Assembly: GCA_965232165.1 (NCBI GenBank)
Contig: CBDDOY010000002.1
Location: 372,001-436,000 of the forward strand
Source of the DNA: UBA2779 sp965232165
GTDB taxonomy: Bacteria > Spirochaetota > Spirochaetia > DSM-2461
Reading direction: 5' to 3'
Length of the DNA stretch: 64,000 bases
Shown here: in pieces, positions 42,444-51,169 of the stretch
Layout: every line of letters starts with the position of its first letter
Position numbering within the stretch: position 1 is the first letter of the stretch
Program-made: the position numbers and the translations under genes
Notes under the pieces: model-generated
Database searches by the model: none
Told to the model about the DNA's origin: nothing
Seen by the model: the letters and a program-made list of their open reading frames with translations, nothing else

Positions 42444-43346
42444 ATGAAAACTGTATTTATTGCGTTGTGCTTGTTTGTCGGCGTTTTACTGCCAGCGGAT
42501 GCGTTGGATTGGGATTCATTCAAAGATTCCGCGGGAAAAACGTTTTCAAAGACGAAACAATTCATGGAGAAGGCCGCGGAGACGGTTGTGGATCATCTTT
42601 CCAGGGGATGGGATGCTGTTGCCGAGGGCTATTCCTATCTCGTTGAGAAATATGGCGATGATGTGCTGGAAGCCATTCGCTACCTGTATGAGGAATGGGG
42701 GCCGGAAACCGCCGACAGGATTGTGGATTGCTATGAAACATACGGCCCGCAGATAGGTGATGAACTGGTCAAATTCTACCGTCAATACGGCGAACCCACA
42801 GGACGGGTGATGTGGCAGGTCATCGAGGAATATGGCCCCGAAGCTTACGAAACTGTCCGGGACTATCTCTACGAATACGGGGAAAAATTTGGCAGGGGTA
42901 TCGCCAATACGCTTGTGACTTATGGCCCTGAGGCGGCAAACCGCATTATCGAATTCGCCGATGAATACGGACCAAAGGCTGCGGCCCTCATATCCGATTG
43001 CTATACCTGGCTCGATGAGAATGCCAGCCGCAGGATACAGGAGATTTACCAGGAATACGGCCCTCTCGTGGCCGAGGCGTTTTACTATATTATGTTGACG
43101 GCAAGGGAACACGGTGAATACGCCGCTCGGGAAATAGAGGAAATCTACCACGAGTATGGACCGGAGGTCGCTGTTTATGTCGGCGAGAAGGCGCATCAGG
43201 TATGGGAATTTGCCTCCGATGAGGAAACCCTTGGAACTGTTGCCGGTGTTGTCGCGGGCATGACCAGTTTCATGTATGAAGCATATATGGATGGGGTTAT
43301 TTCTGCTGAAGAATATCAAAAATATCGTGAGGACAACGACATCTAA
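42444..43346 (+). CDS. Secreted protein of 15-residue helical repeats
   Basis: The 300-residue protein has a signal peptide (MKTVFIALCLFVGVLLPADA). From about residue 85 it has roughly nine consecutive 15-residue repeats of the type G-P-E-x-A-x-x-(hydrophobic)-x-x-x-x-x-E-Y, for example GPEAYETVRDYLYEY and GPEAANRIIEFADEY. A 15-residue period is four helical turns and suits a right-handed coiled coil or solenoid. No family is recognised. Similar repeats of 11 residues occur in the caspase gene upstream (about 40180-40330), so the two proteins may interact. GAGGAG precedes ATG 42444. Confidence 0.7.
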   Translation: MKTVFIALCLFVGVLLPADALDWDSFKDSAGKTFSKTKQFMEKAAETVVDHLSRGWDAVAEGYSYLVEKYGDDVLEAIRYLYEEWGPETADRIVDCYETYGPQIGDELVKFYRQYGEPTGRVMWQVIEEYGPEAYETVRDYLYEYGEKFGRGIANTLVTYGPEAANRIIEFADEYGPKAAALISDCYTWLDENASRRIQEIYQEYGPLVAEAFYYIMLTAREHGEYAAREIEEIYHEYGPEVAVYVGEKAHQVWEFASDEETLGTVAGVVAGMTSFMYEAYMDGVISAEEYQKYREDNDI

Positions 43347-43375
43347 TCGACGCGGACAGGCACCCTGTGGCTTAA

Positions 43376-44545
43376 ATGGAGGATTTCGCAAGTACCATGC
43401 ACCCTGAACCCCGCGCCGTCCTGGCGGCGATACTTTGCATCGCCTGCTCATTCGCCCCCCAGCTCGCCCACCCCGGCGGCCAGCCCGAACCCGGAACGCC
43501 CCCGCCAGGCGATCAGACCAAAAACGGCCCGGCATTCAGCACCCCTCAGCCGGAGAGCGATGCGTCCCCTCCCGCCTGGCACGCCAACCGCGACCTCCCC
43601 GCTCGGGAAGGCTTTCTTTACGGCTACGGCCAGGGGGACAGCCCTCATGAAGCCGCCGCCCGTGCCATGAACGACATAGCCCTGCAAATCCGCGCCGCCA
43701 TAAAATCCAACCTTCGGATAGAGGAAGGCGAAACCGGCGGCCAGTACCTTGTCCGCACCGCGAACCGCATTGAGCAAAGCACCCAACTGGAACTCTTTGG
43801 CGCAAAGCTCCTGAAGCAGCAGCAAACCGGCGATCTATACTACAGCGCCTACAGTTACGACAACCGCTCCCTGCGCGCCCGCGCCCTCCAGCAGGCCCAA
43901 AGCGCCGGTCAAACCGCGGCCCCCAATATCAACAGCTTCAAAGATCAGCTCCCCATCGCCCGCTTTCTGAAAAACAACAACCATCCCGCCCGCTTCATCC
44001 TGGAAACCCAAAACAGCCTCTACTACCTCAGCATCGGCCCCGCCCGCATCCCCATCAGCCCGGCGGAGTTCCGCGAAAACTTCATCACCGACATCCGTCC
44101 CCATCGTTTCGCGCTGGAGCACGGTACCAAAGACGGCCTGAGCGTCCCCCACCTGCCCCCCGGCACCCTTGCCGAAGGCCAGCTCTACCGCGTCAGTTAC
44201 ACCCCCGCCGCCAGCGGCTACCTCTCCCTGCTCTACATCGACAACACCGGCCTCACCCAAACCTGGCTGAAAAACCAGCCCGTCCGCGCCGACACCCCCG
44301 TCACCTTCCCCAGCCCCGACCGCTACGACGGTCTCATCGCCGCCCGAGCCCCCGTCAGCGGAACCTCCATCGACATGGTTCTGGCCATCGAATCCCCGGC
44401 CCCTTTGGACTTCCTCCACGCCATCCCCTCTGTGGGAGAAACCCCTGCCGACTCCGGCGATGCTCTCTACCACCAGTACGGCACCCTGTTGGAGCACCTG
44501 GCGGGCCTGGAGTGCAGCACCAGAACAATTCGGATTGTCCGGTGA
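43376..44545 (+). CDS. Secreted LPP20/DUF4384-like protein of the caspase island
   Basis: The 389-residue protein has a signal sequence (PRAVLAAILCIACSFAPQLA) when read from ATG 43397, or an extension of seven residues from 43376. The region EGFLYGYGQGDSPHEAAARA followed by MNDIALQIRAAIKSNLRIEE is LPP20-like. The C-terminal part (LAEGQLYRVSYTPAASGYLS, then YIDNTGLTQTWLKN) is DUF4384-like, a beta domain commonly found beside or fused to caspase-like proteases. Function unknown; the neighbourhood suggests an exported partner or regulator. Codon use is strongly C-rich like the preceding caspase gene. Confidence 0.65.
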   Translation: MEDFASTMHPEPRAVLAAILCIACSFAPQLAHPGGQPEPGTPPPGDQTKNGPAFSTPQPESDASPPAWHANRDLPAREGFLYGYGQGDSPHEAAARAMNDIALQIRAAIKSNLRIEEGETGGQYLVRTANRIEQSTQLELFGAKLLKQQQTGDLYYSAYSYDNRSLRARALQQAQSAGQTAAPNINSFKDQLPIARFLKNNNHPARFILETQNSLYYLSIGPARIPISPAEFRENFITDIRPHRFALEHGTKDGLSVPHLPPGTLAEGQLYRVSYTPAASGYLSLLYIDNTGLTQTWLKNQPVRADTPVTFPSPDRYDGLIAARAPVSGTSIDMVLAIESPAPLDFLHAIPSVGETPADSGDALYHQYGTLLEHLAGLECSTRTIRIVR

Positions 44546-44888
44546 CGGGAGCGGGTTTTTGGCACCGCTAAAAACCTCATTCTTCTTTAAGAATGAAAAC
44601 TGATTCGCCCGCCACGGATCGCACGAAACAAAGGTATTTGCAGTGTCAGAAAGCCTGTAAATGCCTGCTTGCATTGTACTTAGGGAAGGTGAATTTTTTT
44701 GCTTGGTATAACTGATCTTATACTGTTTATGGTTATTATTGATTAAAAAATCATTTTAAGCGTTAAAAGTCATGCCAATCAAAGAACAAAGGCAACCTGA
44801 ACAGTTCATCGGTACTGATGGAAGACCTTCTCGACGCCAGAGACCCATTTATCTATAAATGGTTTGACACTGGTTATGTTTTGTGATA
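44546..44888. other. Gene-free AT-rich spacer
   Basis: No convincing gene. It is more AT-rich than its flanks and ends in the IS3 remnant at 44889. Confidence 0.6.
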
Positions 44889-44979
44889 ATATAAAGCAAC
44901 AATAGGATGAGCAGGAGTTGAAGTCTGTATATCCATCAAAAACGAACAGCGTTGCTGTCTAACATTTGTGATCCACCTC
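44889..44979 (+). mobile_element. IS3 end remnant
   Basis: About 90 bp (ATAAAGCAACAATAGGATGA, TATATCCATCAAAAACGAAC, AGCGTTGCTGTCTAACATTT) match the reverse complement of 3186-3280, i.e. the last codons and terminus of the same IS3 element. Confidence 0.75.
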
Positions 44980-45010
44980 AGTCAGTTTGTACACAGGAGT
45001 ATTTTGAGAG

Positions 45011-47077
45011 ATGAAAAAGTCGTCGCGTGTAATGCTGTTGGCACTTGCAGCCGGAGCTCTGTTGACCGGATGCCAAACCAGCGGCTCCACAAGAACAGTT
45101 AAATCCAATGATACCATGCAGTTAGCCGTAGTTAAAGGCAATACGGCCAGGGTGATAGAGCTACTGAACGCCGGAGCGTCGCCAAAGGAAACCGATGAGT
45201 ACGGTGAAACACTGTTAAGCAAGGCGGCCCGCAACGGCCACGGGGAAGTGGCGACCATTCTGCTTCTGGCGGGTGCAGAGCCGAATACCGAAGACATCTA
45301 CGGAGAAAGCCCCTTCTATGCGTCCCTGTCCAATGGGCATGATGGAGTTGCAGCGCTTCTTATTGCCGCCGGATCCTCCGCTTCAGAATCGGATATGGGG
45401 GAATTCGTCCTGCCTTCCCATGCGGAAAGGCAAAAGATGGAGGCTATATACCAACAACTTAAACTCTTCAGGGAAAACCTTAGCGAGGCATCCCTGTATT
45501 ATACCTACCTCTTGTTTCCCACAAGGGAGAGACAGAGCAATGAAACCTGGACAGATTTCGTGGCCCGCAGCACTGACGAACGCCTGGATCAGTGGCTGAA
45601 ACTCGCCGATATGAAATTTCCGGACGAGGTACCCGTGCCCGAAACACCGCCAGGCATTAAGCTTGTGCAAGAAGAGTGGGAAAGCAACCGGGAATTTGAG
45701 GAACGGGTACGGCTCGCCCAAGAGGACAGAGAGACCAGAGTCAATACGCTTCAAAACACTTATCGGCTGGGTGTGGAAGCGCGCAATGATGTAATCGTTG
45801 CCCTCAAGCAGCTTCAGGGCCGGCGGATGCTTGCTCTGCCCGATTATCGCAGCGCCTTCGCGCTTTTCACTATCAACAACCTCTTCCCTGAAATCACCTT
45901 CAATGATACCTCCTTCGATCAAAAAACCGAAGAGCTCTACTTCAATGGAGTAGGCACAAAAGGGGACATCCTGGGAAGGTTCGTTTTGAACAAAACAGAT
46001 CAGAGTCTGCGCAAAGCGGCCATGACCAACCCCGGTAACCTCAAGCTGGCCATAGAACCCTTTGCCGATAAGACGGGCGGATTCGGCGTGAAAGCAGTGA
46101 AAGTAAGCTACCAGGGAAAAACACAAACCGCCCTGCCCACTCAAGTAAGTGCCGGGACCCAGACCCTCTTGTCAGCCTTCGTCGACACCGGACAAATGAC
46201 AACTCTACCCCAGGAGCAAAGCCTGGCATTCATAGACCCTAACGCAGTGGGAACCCTGGAATACAAGGATGGAAGCACCAGCATCATCGGTTATAATGAT
46301 GACCTCAACCCCCGCATTACGGCACTTAAACCCGTGCCGCCAGACAGGAGCAAATGGGCCTTTATAATCGGCGCCGAGCAGTATTTGAGCACCGACAACA
46401 TCGCCTACGCCGGGCGCAGCGCCCAGTTGTTTGCCCTCGCAGCCAAAACCATCCTGGGCGTACCGGAAAAGCACCTTGTCACCCTGTACAACGACAAGGC
46501 CACCAGCGGCAACATCAAGGGGTCCCTTAAAAAACTGATCAACGAAGGATTAAAAAAGGGCGACACCCTCTATTTCTACTACAACGGCCACGGCGTGCCC
46601 AATCCCGCCCAGGGCAACACTCCCCACATGCTGCCAACCGACATGGACCTGGACTACATCGGCGAAGAACCCTTCTACGACATGCGCAACATCTACACCA
46701 TGCTGGGAAATTCCCCGGCCGAAGAGGTTCTGGTTTTTATGGATAGCTGTTTCACCGGCAAGACCGATGGCCGCACGATATATAAAGACAAGGCCGCCAC
46801 CCGGCTGGCCCCCATGAAAGTGAATATCCCCGAGGAGGGCAAGATGGCCGTTATCACCGCCGGTACAGACACCCAGTTTTCCAGCGCCTACCCGGAAAAA
46901 GGCCACCGTCTTTTCTCCTACTACCTGATTGAAGCCCTGGCCTCCGGCGGAATCAAAACCGTACAACACTTGTATGAAACCGTGGCCAAACAGGTGACCG
47001 AAACCGCCCAGAGCATAGGCGGGCCACTCTCCTTTCAAAATCCCACCCTCCAGGGCAACGGAGAACTTGAGTTATGA
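45011..47077 (+). CDS. Ankyrin-caspase lipoprotein
   Basis: The 688-residue protein starts with a lipoprotein signal (VMLLALAAGALLTGC, Cys21). Three ankyrin repeats follow (about 35-125: AVVKGNTARVIELLNAGASP, YGETLLSKAARNGHGEVATI, YGESPFYASLSNGHDGVAAL). A charged helical region VQEEWESNREFEERVRLAQE and a central domain match the protein at 39998. The C-terminal caspase-like domain has SKWAFIIGAEQYLSTDNIAY, His in FYYNGHGVPNPAQ and Cys in VLVFMDSCFTGKTDG. It is probably a membrane-attached protease facing the periplasm or outside, with ankyrin repeats for partner binding. ATG 45011 has GGAGTATTTTGAGAG before it. Confidence 0.88.
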   Translation: MKKSSRVMLLALAAGALLTGCQTSGSTRTVKSNDTMQLAVVKGNTARVIELLNAGASPKETDEYGETLLSKAARNGHGEVATILLLAGAEPNTEDIYGESPFYASLSNGHDGVAALLIAAGSSASESDMGEFVLPSHAERQKMEAIYQQLKLFRENLSEASLYYTYLLFPTRERQSNETWTDFVARSTDERLDQWLKLADMKFPDEVPVPETPPGIKLVQEEWESNREFEERVRLAQEDRETRVNTLQNTYRLGVEARNDVIVALKQLQGRRMLALPDYRSAFALFTINNLFPEITFNDTSFDQKTEELYFNGVGTKGDILGRFVLNKTDQSLRKAAMTNPGNLKLAIEPFADKTGGFGVKAVKVSYQGKTQTALPTQVSAGTQTLLSAFVDTGQMTTLPQEQSLAFIDPNAVGTLEYKDGSTSIIGYNDDLNPRITALKPVPPDRSKWAFIIGAEQYLSTDNIAYAGRSAQLFALAAKTILGVPEKHLVTLYNDKATSGNIKGSLKKLINEGLKKGDTLYFYYNGHGVPNPAQGNTPHMLPTDMDLDYIGEEPFYDMRNIYTMLGNSPAEEVLVFMDSCFTGKTDGRTIYKDKAATRLAPMKVNIPEEGKMAVITAGTDTQFSSAYPEKGHRLFSYYLIEALASGGIKTVQHLYETVAKQVTETAQSIGGPLSFQNPTLQGNGELEL

Positions 47078-47285
47078 ATAGTTTATTGGGGCGTTCCCCC
47101 CGCCTGGCGGCGGGGGTCGGGCTGTTCGGGGGTTCCGTCTTGCCCGCCTACAGGCGGTCAAGACCGGCGCGTTGCGCCGCCCCTGCCATCCCTAACGCGC
47201 TGGCGCAATGCGGATGCAGGCCATACCAGTTAGCCGGATTTTCTCCGGCTAAAAACGCCTCTAAAAAATCATCAGGAGTGATGTT

Positions 47286-48330
47286 TTGAAGATTCCCTGT
47301 AGAAATTCAATAAAGATGAATACCATGAAAAAAATCATCGCCCTTCTTTTCCTCGTTCTCCTAATTCCCGCCGCGGCATTCGCCCAGAGTGTAACCGTGC
47401 GGGATCCGGTGGCCGTCGGTGAAACGCCCCAGACGATAAAGATGCTTCAGCAGGCCATCGAGTCCGGAGTGAAGCAGGCCGATGCCTCCGGGCTAGACAG
47501 TGCACGGATTGAAACCTGGATACGTCGGGAGGGACGGTTTTTTCACGTGAAGATGGTGATTAGCTCGTCGGATGACGAAACATCCTCCCAGAAACGCTAC
47601 CTTGTGGAAGAGGCCGAAGGCCGCCTCGTCCAGCAGACCAAGGCTCTGGTGCTGAGTTTTAGCGCCCAGAGAGCAGAAGCACTGGCCGAGGCCGAGGCCG
47701 CTAAAGAAGCGGAACGGAAGCGTATTGCAGCAGAGAAGGCGGCGGAGGAAGAACGGAAGAAGACGGATCGCAGAGGAGAAGGCGGCGGAGGCCAAAGAGT
47801 TTCTCGACAGATGGGTGCATGGGGAAGGTGGGCGTTGGAGCACTGGATCGCAGAGGAGAAGGCGGCGGAGGCCAAAGAGTTTCTCGACAGATGGGTGCAT
47901 GGGGAAGTGGGCGTTTGCTGATATTGATATTGCTGATATTGATATTGGATTAGGCGGCTCACTGAAGTTGGGACTTCTCTTCTATGATAAGTATGATGCC
48001 GGATTCTACTTCGGCCTTAGGCCAGAAATAGCATTATATCATACCGGTATTATGTCAGTCAGTCTTCCCCGTATAAGTTTTGGTTGGTTTTTTGAGGGGG
48101 GGAGGTGTGGGGGACTTGGGTTTCTATTTATCGCCCCTCTATAGCTTCCATCCCGATTCACCTGAATCTGGTTTTTGGGGAGTGGAAATCGGTTGGAATG
48201 GTTTAGCTGGATACATTGAGGGTCCTGGCGGAAAGTTATTACACAGGTTTAGTGCTGCCGTTGTATCTGCTGTCGTCGTTCCCGGGGAGGGGGTAACGGC
48301 AAAAGGGTCCTCTTCCAGTATTCCTTAGTC
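47286..48330 (+). pseudogene. Secreted coiled-coil protein broken by an 80-bp duplication and a G-tract shift
   Basis: The first frame (47286-47921) has a signal peptide (MKKIIALLFLVLLIPAAAFA), a domain with DPVAVGETPQTIKMLQQAIE and RIETWIRREGRFFHVKMVIS, then an Ala/Glu/Lys coiled coil. It is thrown out of frame by the duplication at 47765-47910. The natural continuation (ADIDIADIDIGLGGSLKLGL, then LLFYDKYDAGFYFGLRPEI) lies in another frame to 48144, and after the seven-G run at about 48098 in a third frame (GDLGFYLSPLYSFHPDSPES) to 48328. The restored product would be a periplasmic protein with a beta-rich C-terminal domain. No family is recognised. Confidence 0.65.
47765..47910 (+). repeat. 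Tandem duplication, period 80 bp
   Basis: Two copies of a unit starting GGATCGCAGAGGAGAAGGCG, at 47765 and 47845. The second is incomplete at its end. A 15-bp unit GCTGATATTGATATT is also doubled at about 47919-47950. Confidence 0.85.
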
Positions 48331-48634
48331 TTTTGAAGGCATGAAACCCCAAAACAGGAAAAAATCCTGTTCCAGACGGGGTCAGGGAAAAATGGCATCC
48401 GAAGCGGCTGCTTGTTCTGGGAATTGGTTTCCGTGGGAAGGAATTGTCTCTGTATTGCGAGATCTGTAAGCCTAAATTTGAGTTATGGCGGCTTCAGCGG
48501 CCGTAAAAAACTACCGAGGCTGTCTAGTTCGGTGAACTTGGGCTGGGGGATTTTTCTATAGGCGCCCTATATACCCTGATCCAATCTTGACTCAAACGCT
48601 CAATATCTATAGACTGAATTCAATGGAGAGATAT
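48331..48634. other. Gene-free spacer
   Basis: No supported gene. A short hairpin (ACAGGAAAAAATCCTGT, about 48354) and a piece of family A end (TATAGGCGCCCTATA, about 48557) are the only structures seen. Confidence 0.6.
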
Positions 48635-49318
48635 ATGAAATACAGGGTACCTCTAAAAAACAGCTTCAGGAAATTGACGAAGAAATTTTTGTCGATACAA
48701 GGCGGCAAAAGCTCAAGCGCAGCTGGGCTACGTGAGCATTTTGACAACGCAGTAGCGACGGAAAAGATCGAGTCAAGAACTAAATGGGGTTTTTTAGAGG
48801 TGCCCTGCATAGTATGCAGAAAAATGGCCTTTTTAGCTATTCTTATTTCAGTATTCATTCTACCCGCTTTTTCCGGAAATGATGATTCCATCAGATTTCA
48901 GGGATCCCTTTTTGTGGACATGGCTTCAAATTCCACTGCTCTGGATGAGATAATAATTGAAAACAACTCCGAAAAGACCGTAACCGATATTTCCATTACT
49001 CATGAGGAGACTAGCGGCATTAGGATTACTATAGACCCCGCTTATATACCCGTACTTCATCCTGGAGAACAAATAGAATTGAGTATATCCATCAGCAATA
49101 CGTTTTCAAATTGGTCAAAAAGCATACGGGTTGAACCTAGAATATATCTGTTTCTCAATGGCAGTAGAACTGACCAGACTCACATCATCATCAGAATCGA
49201 TCCGCCGTCATTTCCGTGGATCGTCACTATTCTGGGACTCTGTATTGCCTTGTTGGCAGTATTTATTCTAATATACCTCAAGTTTTCGAAACAGGAAGCG
49301 AGGAGGAAATATGATTGA
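48635..49318 (+). CDS. Envelope protein with beta-sandwich and C-terminal anchor; repeat A in its N-terminus
   Basis: ATG 48635 (GGAGAG upstream) begins M-K-Y and runs through repeat A copy 4 (codons 4-57) into CRKMAFLAILISVFILPAFS, a signal peptide. Removing the repeat and one 4-base flank restores M-K-C-I-V-C-R-K-M-A-F-L, a normal start. The mature part is an Ig-like beta sandwich (IIIENNSEKTVTDISITHEE, LHPGEQIELSISISNTFSN), and near the end is a membrane helix (PWIVTILGLCIALLAVFILI) with a short cytosolic tail. ATG 48826 inside the signal region is an alternative start. The next gene overlaps by 8 bases. Function unknown. Confidence 0.6.
   Translation: MKYRVPLKNSFRKLTKKFLSIQGGKSSSAAGLREHFDNAVATEKIESRTKWGFLEVPCIVCRKMAFLAILISVFILPAFSGNDDSIRFQGSLFVDMASNSTALDEIIIENNSEKTVTDISITHEETSGIRITIDPAYIPVLHPGEQIELSISISNTFSNWSKSIRVEPRIYLFLNGSRTDQTHIIIRIDPPSFPWIVTILGLCIALLAVFILIYLKFSKQEARRKYD
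48645..48805 (+). repeat. Palindromic repeat family A, copy 4, inside a coding sequence
   Basis: 161 bp between GGGTACCTCTAAAAAAC and GGTTTTTTAGAGGTGCCC, flanked by TACA and TGCA. Relative to copy 2 it lacks one T and two other bases, three in total, so the reading frame through it stays open. Confidence 0.93.
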
Positions 49319-49703
49319 ACATCTGCATGACCATATTGTTGAGGAACTTAAGGTTAACACGAGAACCGATACGGTCTTTGTAATCAGCGCAATTTTTCTT
49401 GATCTCATTTTGCTTGCTATAAACACCGCCATTGCCGATGAAAAGGACTTTCTTCTGATGATGATTTTCATCCTTCTCATCATTACTGTGAGCATCGTAT
49501 CGGAAATTGGACTCATCAAGGGCAAGCAGACAAGAACTCGGTTAATTGAAGGTTTGATAGAGATATATGAAGACTACGACATTGCAAAATACTATTCTAA
49601 AAATATGCTATTGAACTATCAGATTCGCTATAATCTTTTCATAATCACCATATTAGCCACATCATTGGTTGCAGTCATCGTTCCATTTTTGTCCCTTCGT
49701 TAA
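49311..49703 (+). CDS. Small membrane protein coupled to the preceding gene
   Basis: The 130-residue protein has three predicted membrane helices (FVISAIFLDLILLAINTAIA, LLMMIFILLIITVSIVSEIG, and FIITILATSLVAVIVPFLSL), with a charged cytosolic segment between the second and third (GLIEIYEDYDIAKYYSKN). It overlaps the end of the preceding envelope gene by 8 bases, so the two are one unit. No family is recognised. A complex of a beta-sandwich anchor protein and this helper is plausible. Confidence 0.6.
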   Translation: MIEHLHDHIVEELKVNTRTDTVFVISAIFLDLILLAINTAIADEKDFLLMMIFILLIITVSIVSEIGLIKGKQTRTRLIEGLIEIYEDYDIAKYYSKNMLLNYQIRYNLFIITILATSLVAVIVPFLSLR

Positions 49704-49936
49704 TTCAAAGCAGCGTTGAAGCCCTGCATTGATAGAAGACGGGTAATTCTCGATTTTTCAAGACACAAGGCGCCCGGCATATCATGGATTTCATGCCGGG
49801 AAGAGGGGGAATAACAGAAATTTCAGCTGTAGGATTAAAAAAGTGCTATTATTTAGCATTCTGGAAAAGGGTATTGACGGTCCTGCACAGAATCGTCATG
49901 AGCGGACCGCCGATACCCGAGTTTTCAAGATGTCCG

Positions 49937-50368
49937 TCAGCCTTCCGAGTCTATGGCTTCATTCTTTTCATGGCATTTCTCATGCATGTGCCGCCGCAAT
50001 TCCTTCTTTCGTTTCCGTTCTTGACGGCGGCCTTCGCCTGAACAGTCCCAATTCTTGAGCAGTATAAAGGATAGAAGAAGCAAACCCCAGGTCTGCCAAT
50101 AGCTGATTGATTTTATTCCGAAGATTTCAGGCATCAGGGCATTCCATAATTTCATGGTGACCAGCCCGATGAGCGCCAGAAAAATCAGTCCGAGTATACC
50201 AAAACCTATTCCTATCAAAATCTTTTCGGCTATACTGCGATCCTCCCACCAGTCGCCCGACTCGCCGCAGCATCGGTCGTTGGACCCGTGATGATGCTTT
50301 TCTCCACAGCATTGACTGGATTCCTTAGCTTGGGAATCCTCTTCTTTGTTTTGTTCATGATCCGACAT
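49937..50368 (-). CDS. Small Cys/His-rich membrane protein
   Basis: From ATG at 50368 (GGAGG eight bases upstream) the 143-residue protein has an acidic N-terminus, a possible metal-binding stretch QCCGEKHHHGSNDRCCGESG, two membrane helices (ILIGIGFGILGLIFLALIGL and WQTWGLLLLSFILLKNW) and a very basic tail with HMHEKCHEKN. The paired CCGE motifs and His clusters suggest binding of a soft metal ion. No family is recognised, and it is transcribed away from rpsD. Confidence 0.55.
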   Translation of the reverse strand: MSDHEQNKEEDSQAKESSQCCGEKHHHGSNDRCCGESGDWWEDRSIAEKILIGIGFGILGLIFLALIGLVTMKLWNALMPEIFGIKSISYWQTWGLLLLSFILLKNWDCSGEGRRQERKRKKELRRHMHEKCHEKNEAIDSEG

Positions 50369-50550
50369 ATTATCCTCCTTATCAGTATTCATTCGGTCGA
50401 TGTTCGCCTATATTGTCGAACCACGTTGCGCTTTTGGTGTAATATCTTAAGAAATTTTCCTTCCCATGTATTGTTGACTAAAGCCTTCCTCATCGATAGC
50501 ATAGCGAAACGCACCCATAGGGTGATAATTTTATTTAACAGGAGGGAGCA

Positions 50551-51168
50551 ATGGCGAGAAACACGAAGGCTCGTGGGAAAATCGTCCGCCGTCTCGGTGT
50601 CAATATTTACGGAAATCCGAAATATGATAAATTGCTCAAGAAGAAACCTCAAGGTCCCGGGAAGGAAAGGGGAGCAAGAAGCCGCGGCAAGGTCAGCGAC
50701 TACGGACGTCAGCTACTGGAGAAGCAGAAACTGCGCTTCTCCTACGGGTTAAGCGAACGGCAGTTCTTCAGGACTTTCCTTAAGGCCAAACGGCTTAAGG
50801 GCCTTACCGGCGACGATATGATGATTCTTCTTGAACGGCGTTTGGACAATGTCGTGTACCGTCTTGGCATGGCGACAACCCGGTCTCAGGCCCGTCAATT
50901 CATCAGTCATGGCCATATCCGATTGAATGGGAAGCGTTCCAATGTTCCATCGATGCAGACTGGAGAGGGCGACACCATTGAAGTGCTGGAGAAGGAAGGA
51001 AGCAAGAAAATCATCCGTGAATGCCTGGCGCATTCCAACCAGGTTGTGCCTGTCTGGTTGTCACTGGATGACGATTCACTCAAAGGCCGGGTGGAACGTC
51101 TTCCATATCGGACTGACATCACCACCGACATCAATGAGCAGATGGTGGTTGAATTCTACTCGAAGTAG
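50551..51168 (+). CDS. rpsD: 30S ribosomal protein S4
   Basis: The 205-residue protein has the S4 layout: the N-terminal MARNTKARGKIVRRLGVNIY, the KLRFSYGLSERQF and RLDNVVYRLGMATTRSQARQ segments, and the S4 RNA-binding domain with FISHGHIRLNGKRSNVPSM. It binds 16S rRNA early in 30S assembly. AGGAGG at 50541-50546 precedes ATG 50551. The N-terminal zinc cysteines are absent, the C-minus form. Here it is not in an rpsM-rpsK cluster but is followed by eda. Confidence 0.97.
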   Translation: MARNTKARGKIVRRLGVNIYGNPKYDKLLKKKPQGPGKERGARSRGKVSDYGRQLLEKQKLRFSYGLSERQFFRTFLKAKRLKGLTGDDMMILLERRLDNVVYRLGMATTRSQARQFISHGHIRLNGKRSNVPSMQTGEGDTIEVLEKEGSKKIIRECLAHSNQVVPVWLSLDDDSLKGRVERLPYRTDITTDINEQMVVEFYSK

Positions 51169-51169
51169 T

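Noticed and set aside
42600..43200. CRISPR-like regular repetition
   Set aside because: The 45-bp periodicity is that of 15-residue protein repeats. Copies are diverged, with no spacer structure. No CRISPR array was seen anywhere in the window.
47110..47286. Terminator from the stem TTAGCCGGA/TCCGGCTAA
   Set aside because: The stem is present (about 47228-47250), but no T-run follows on either strand in the required position.
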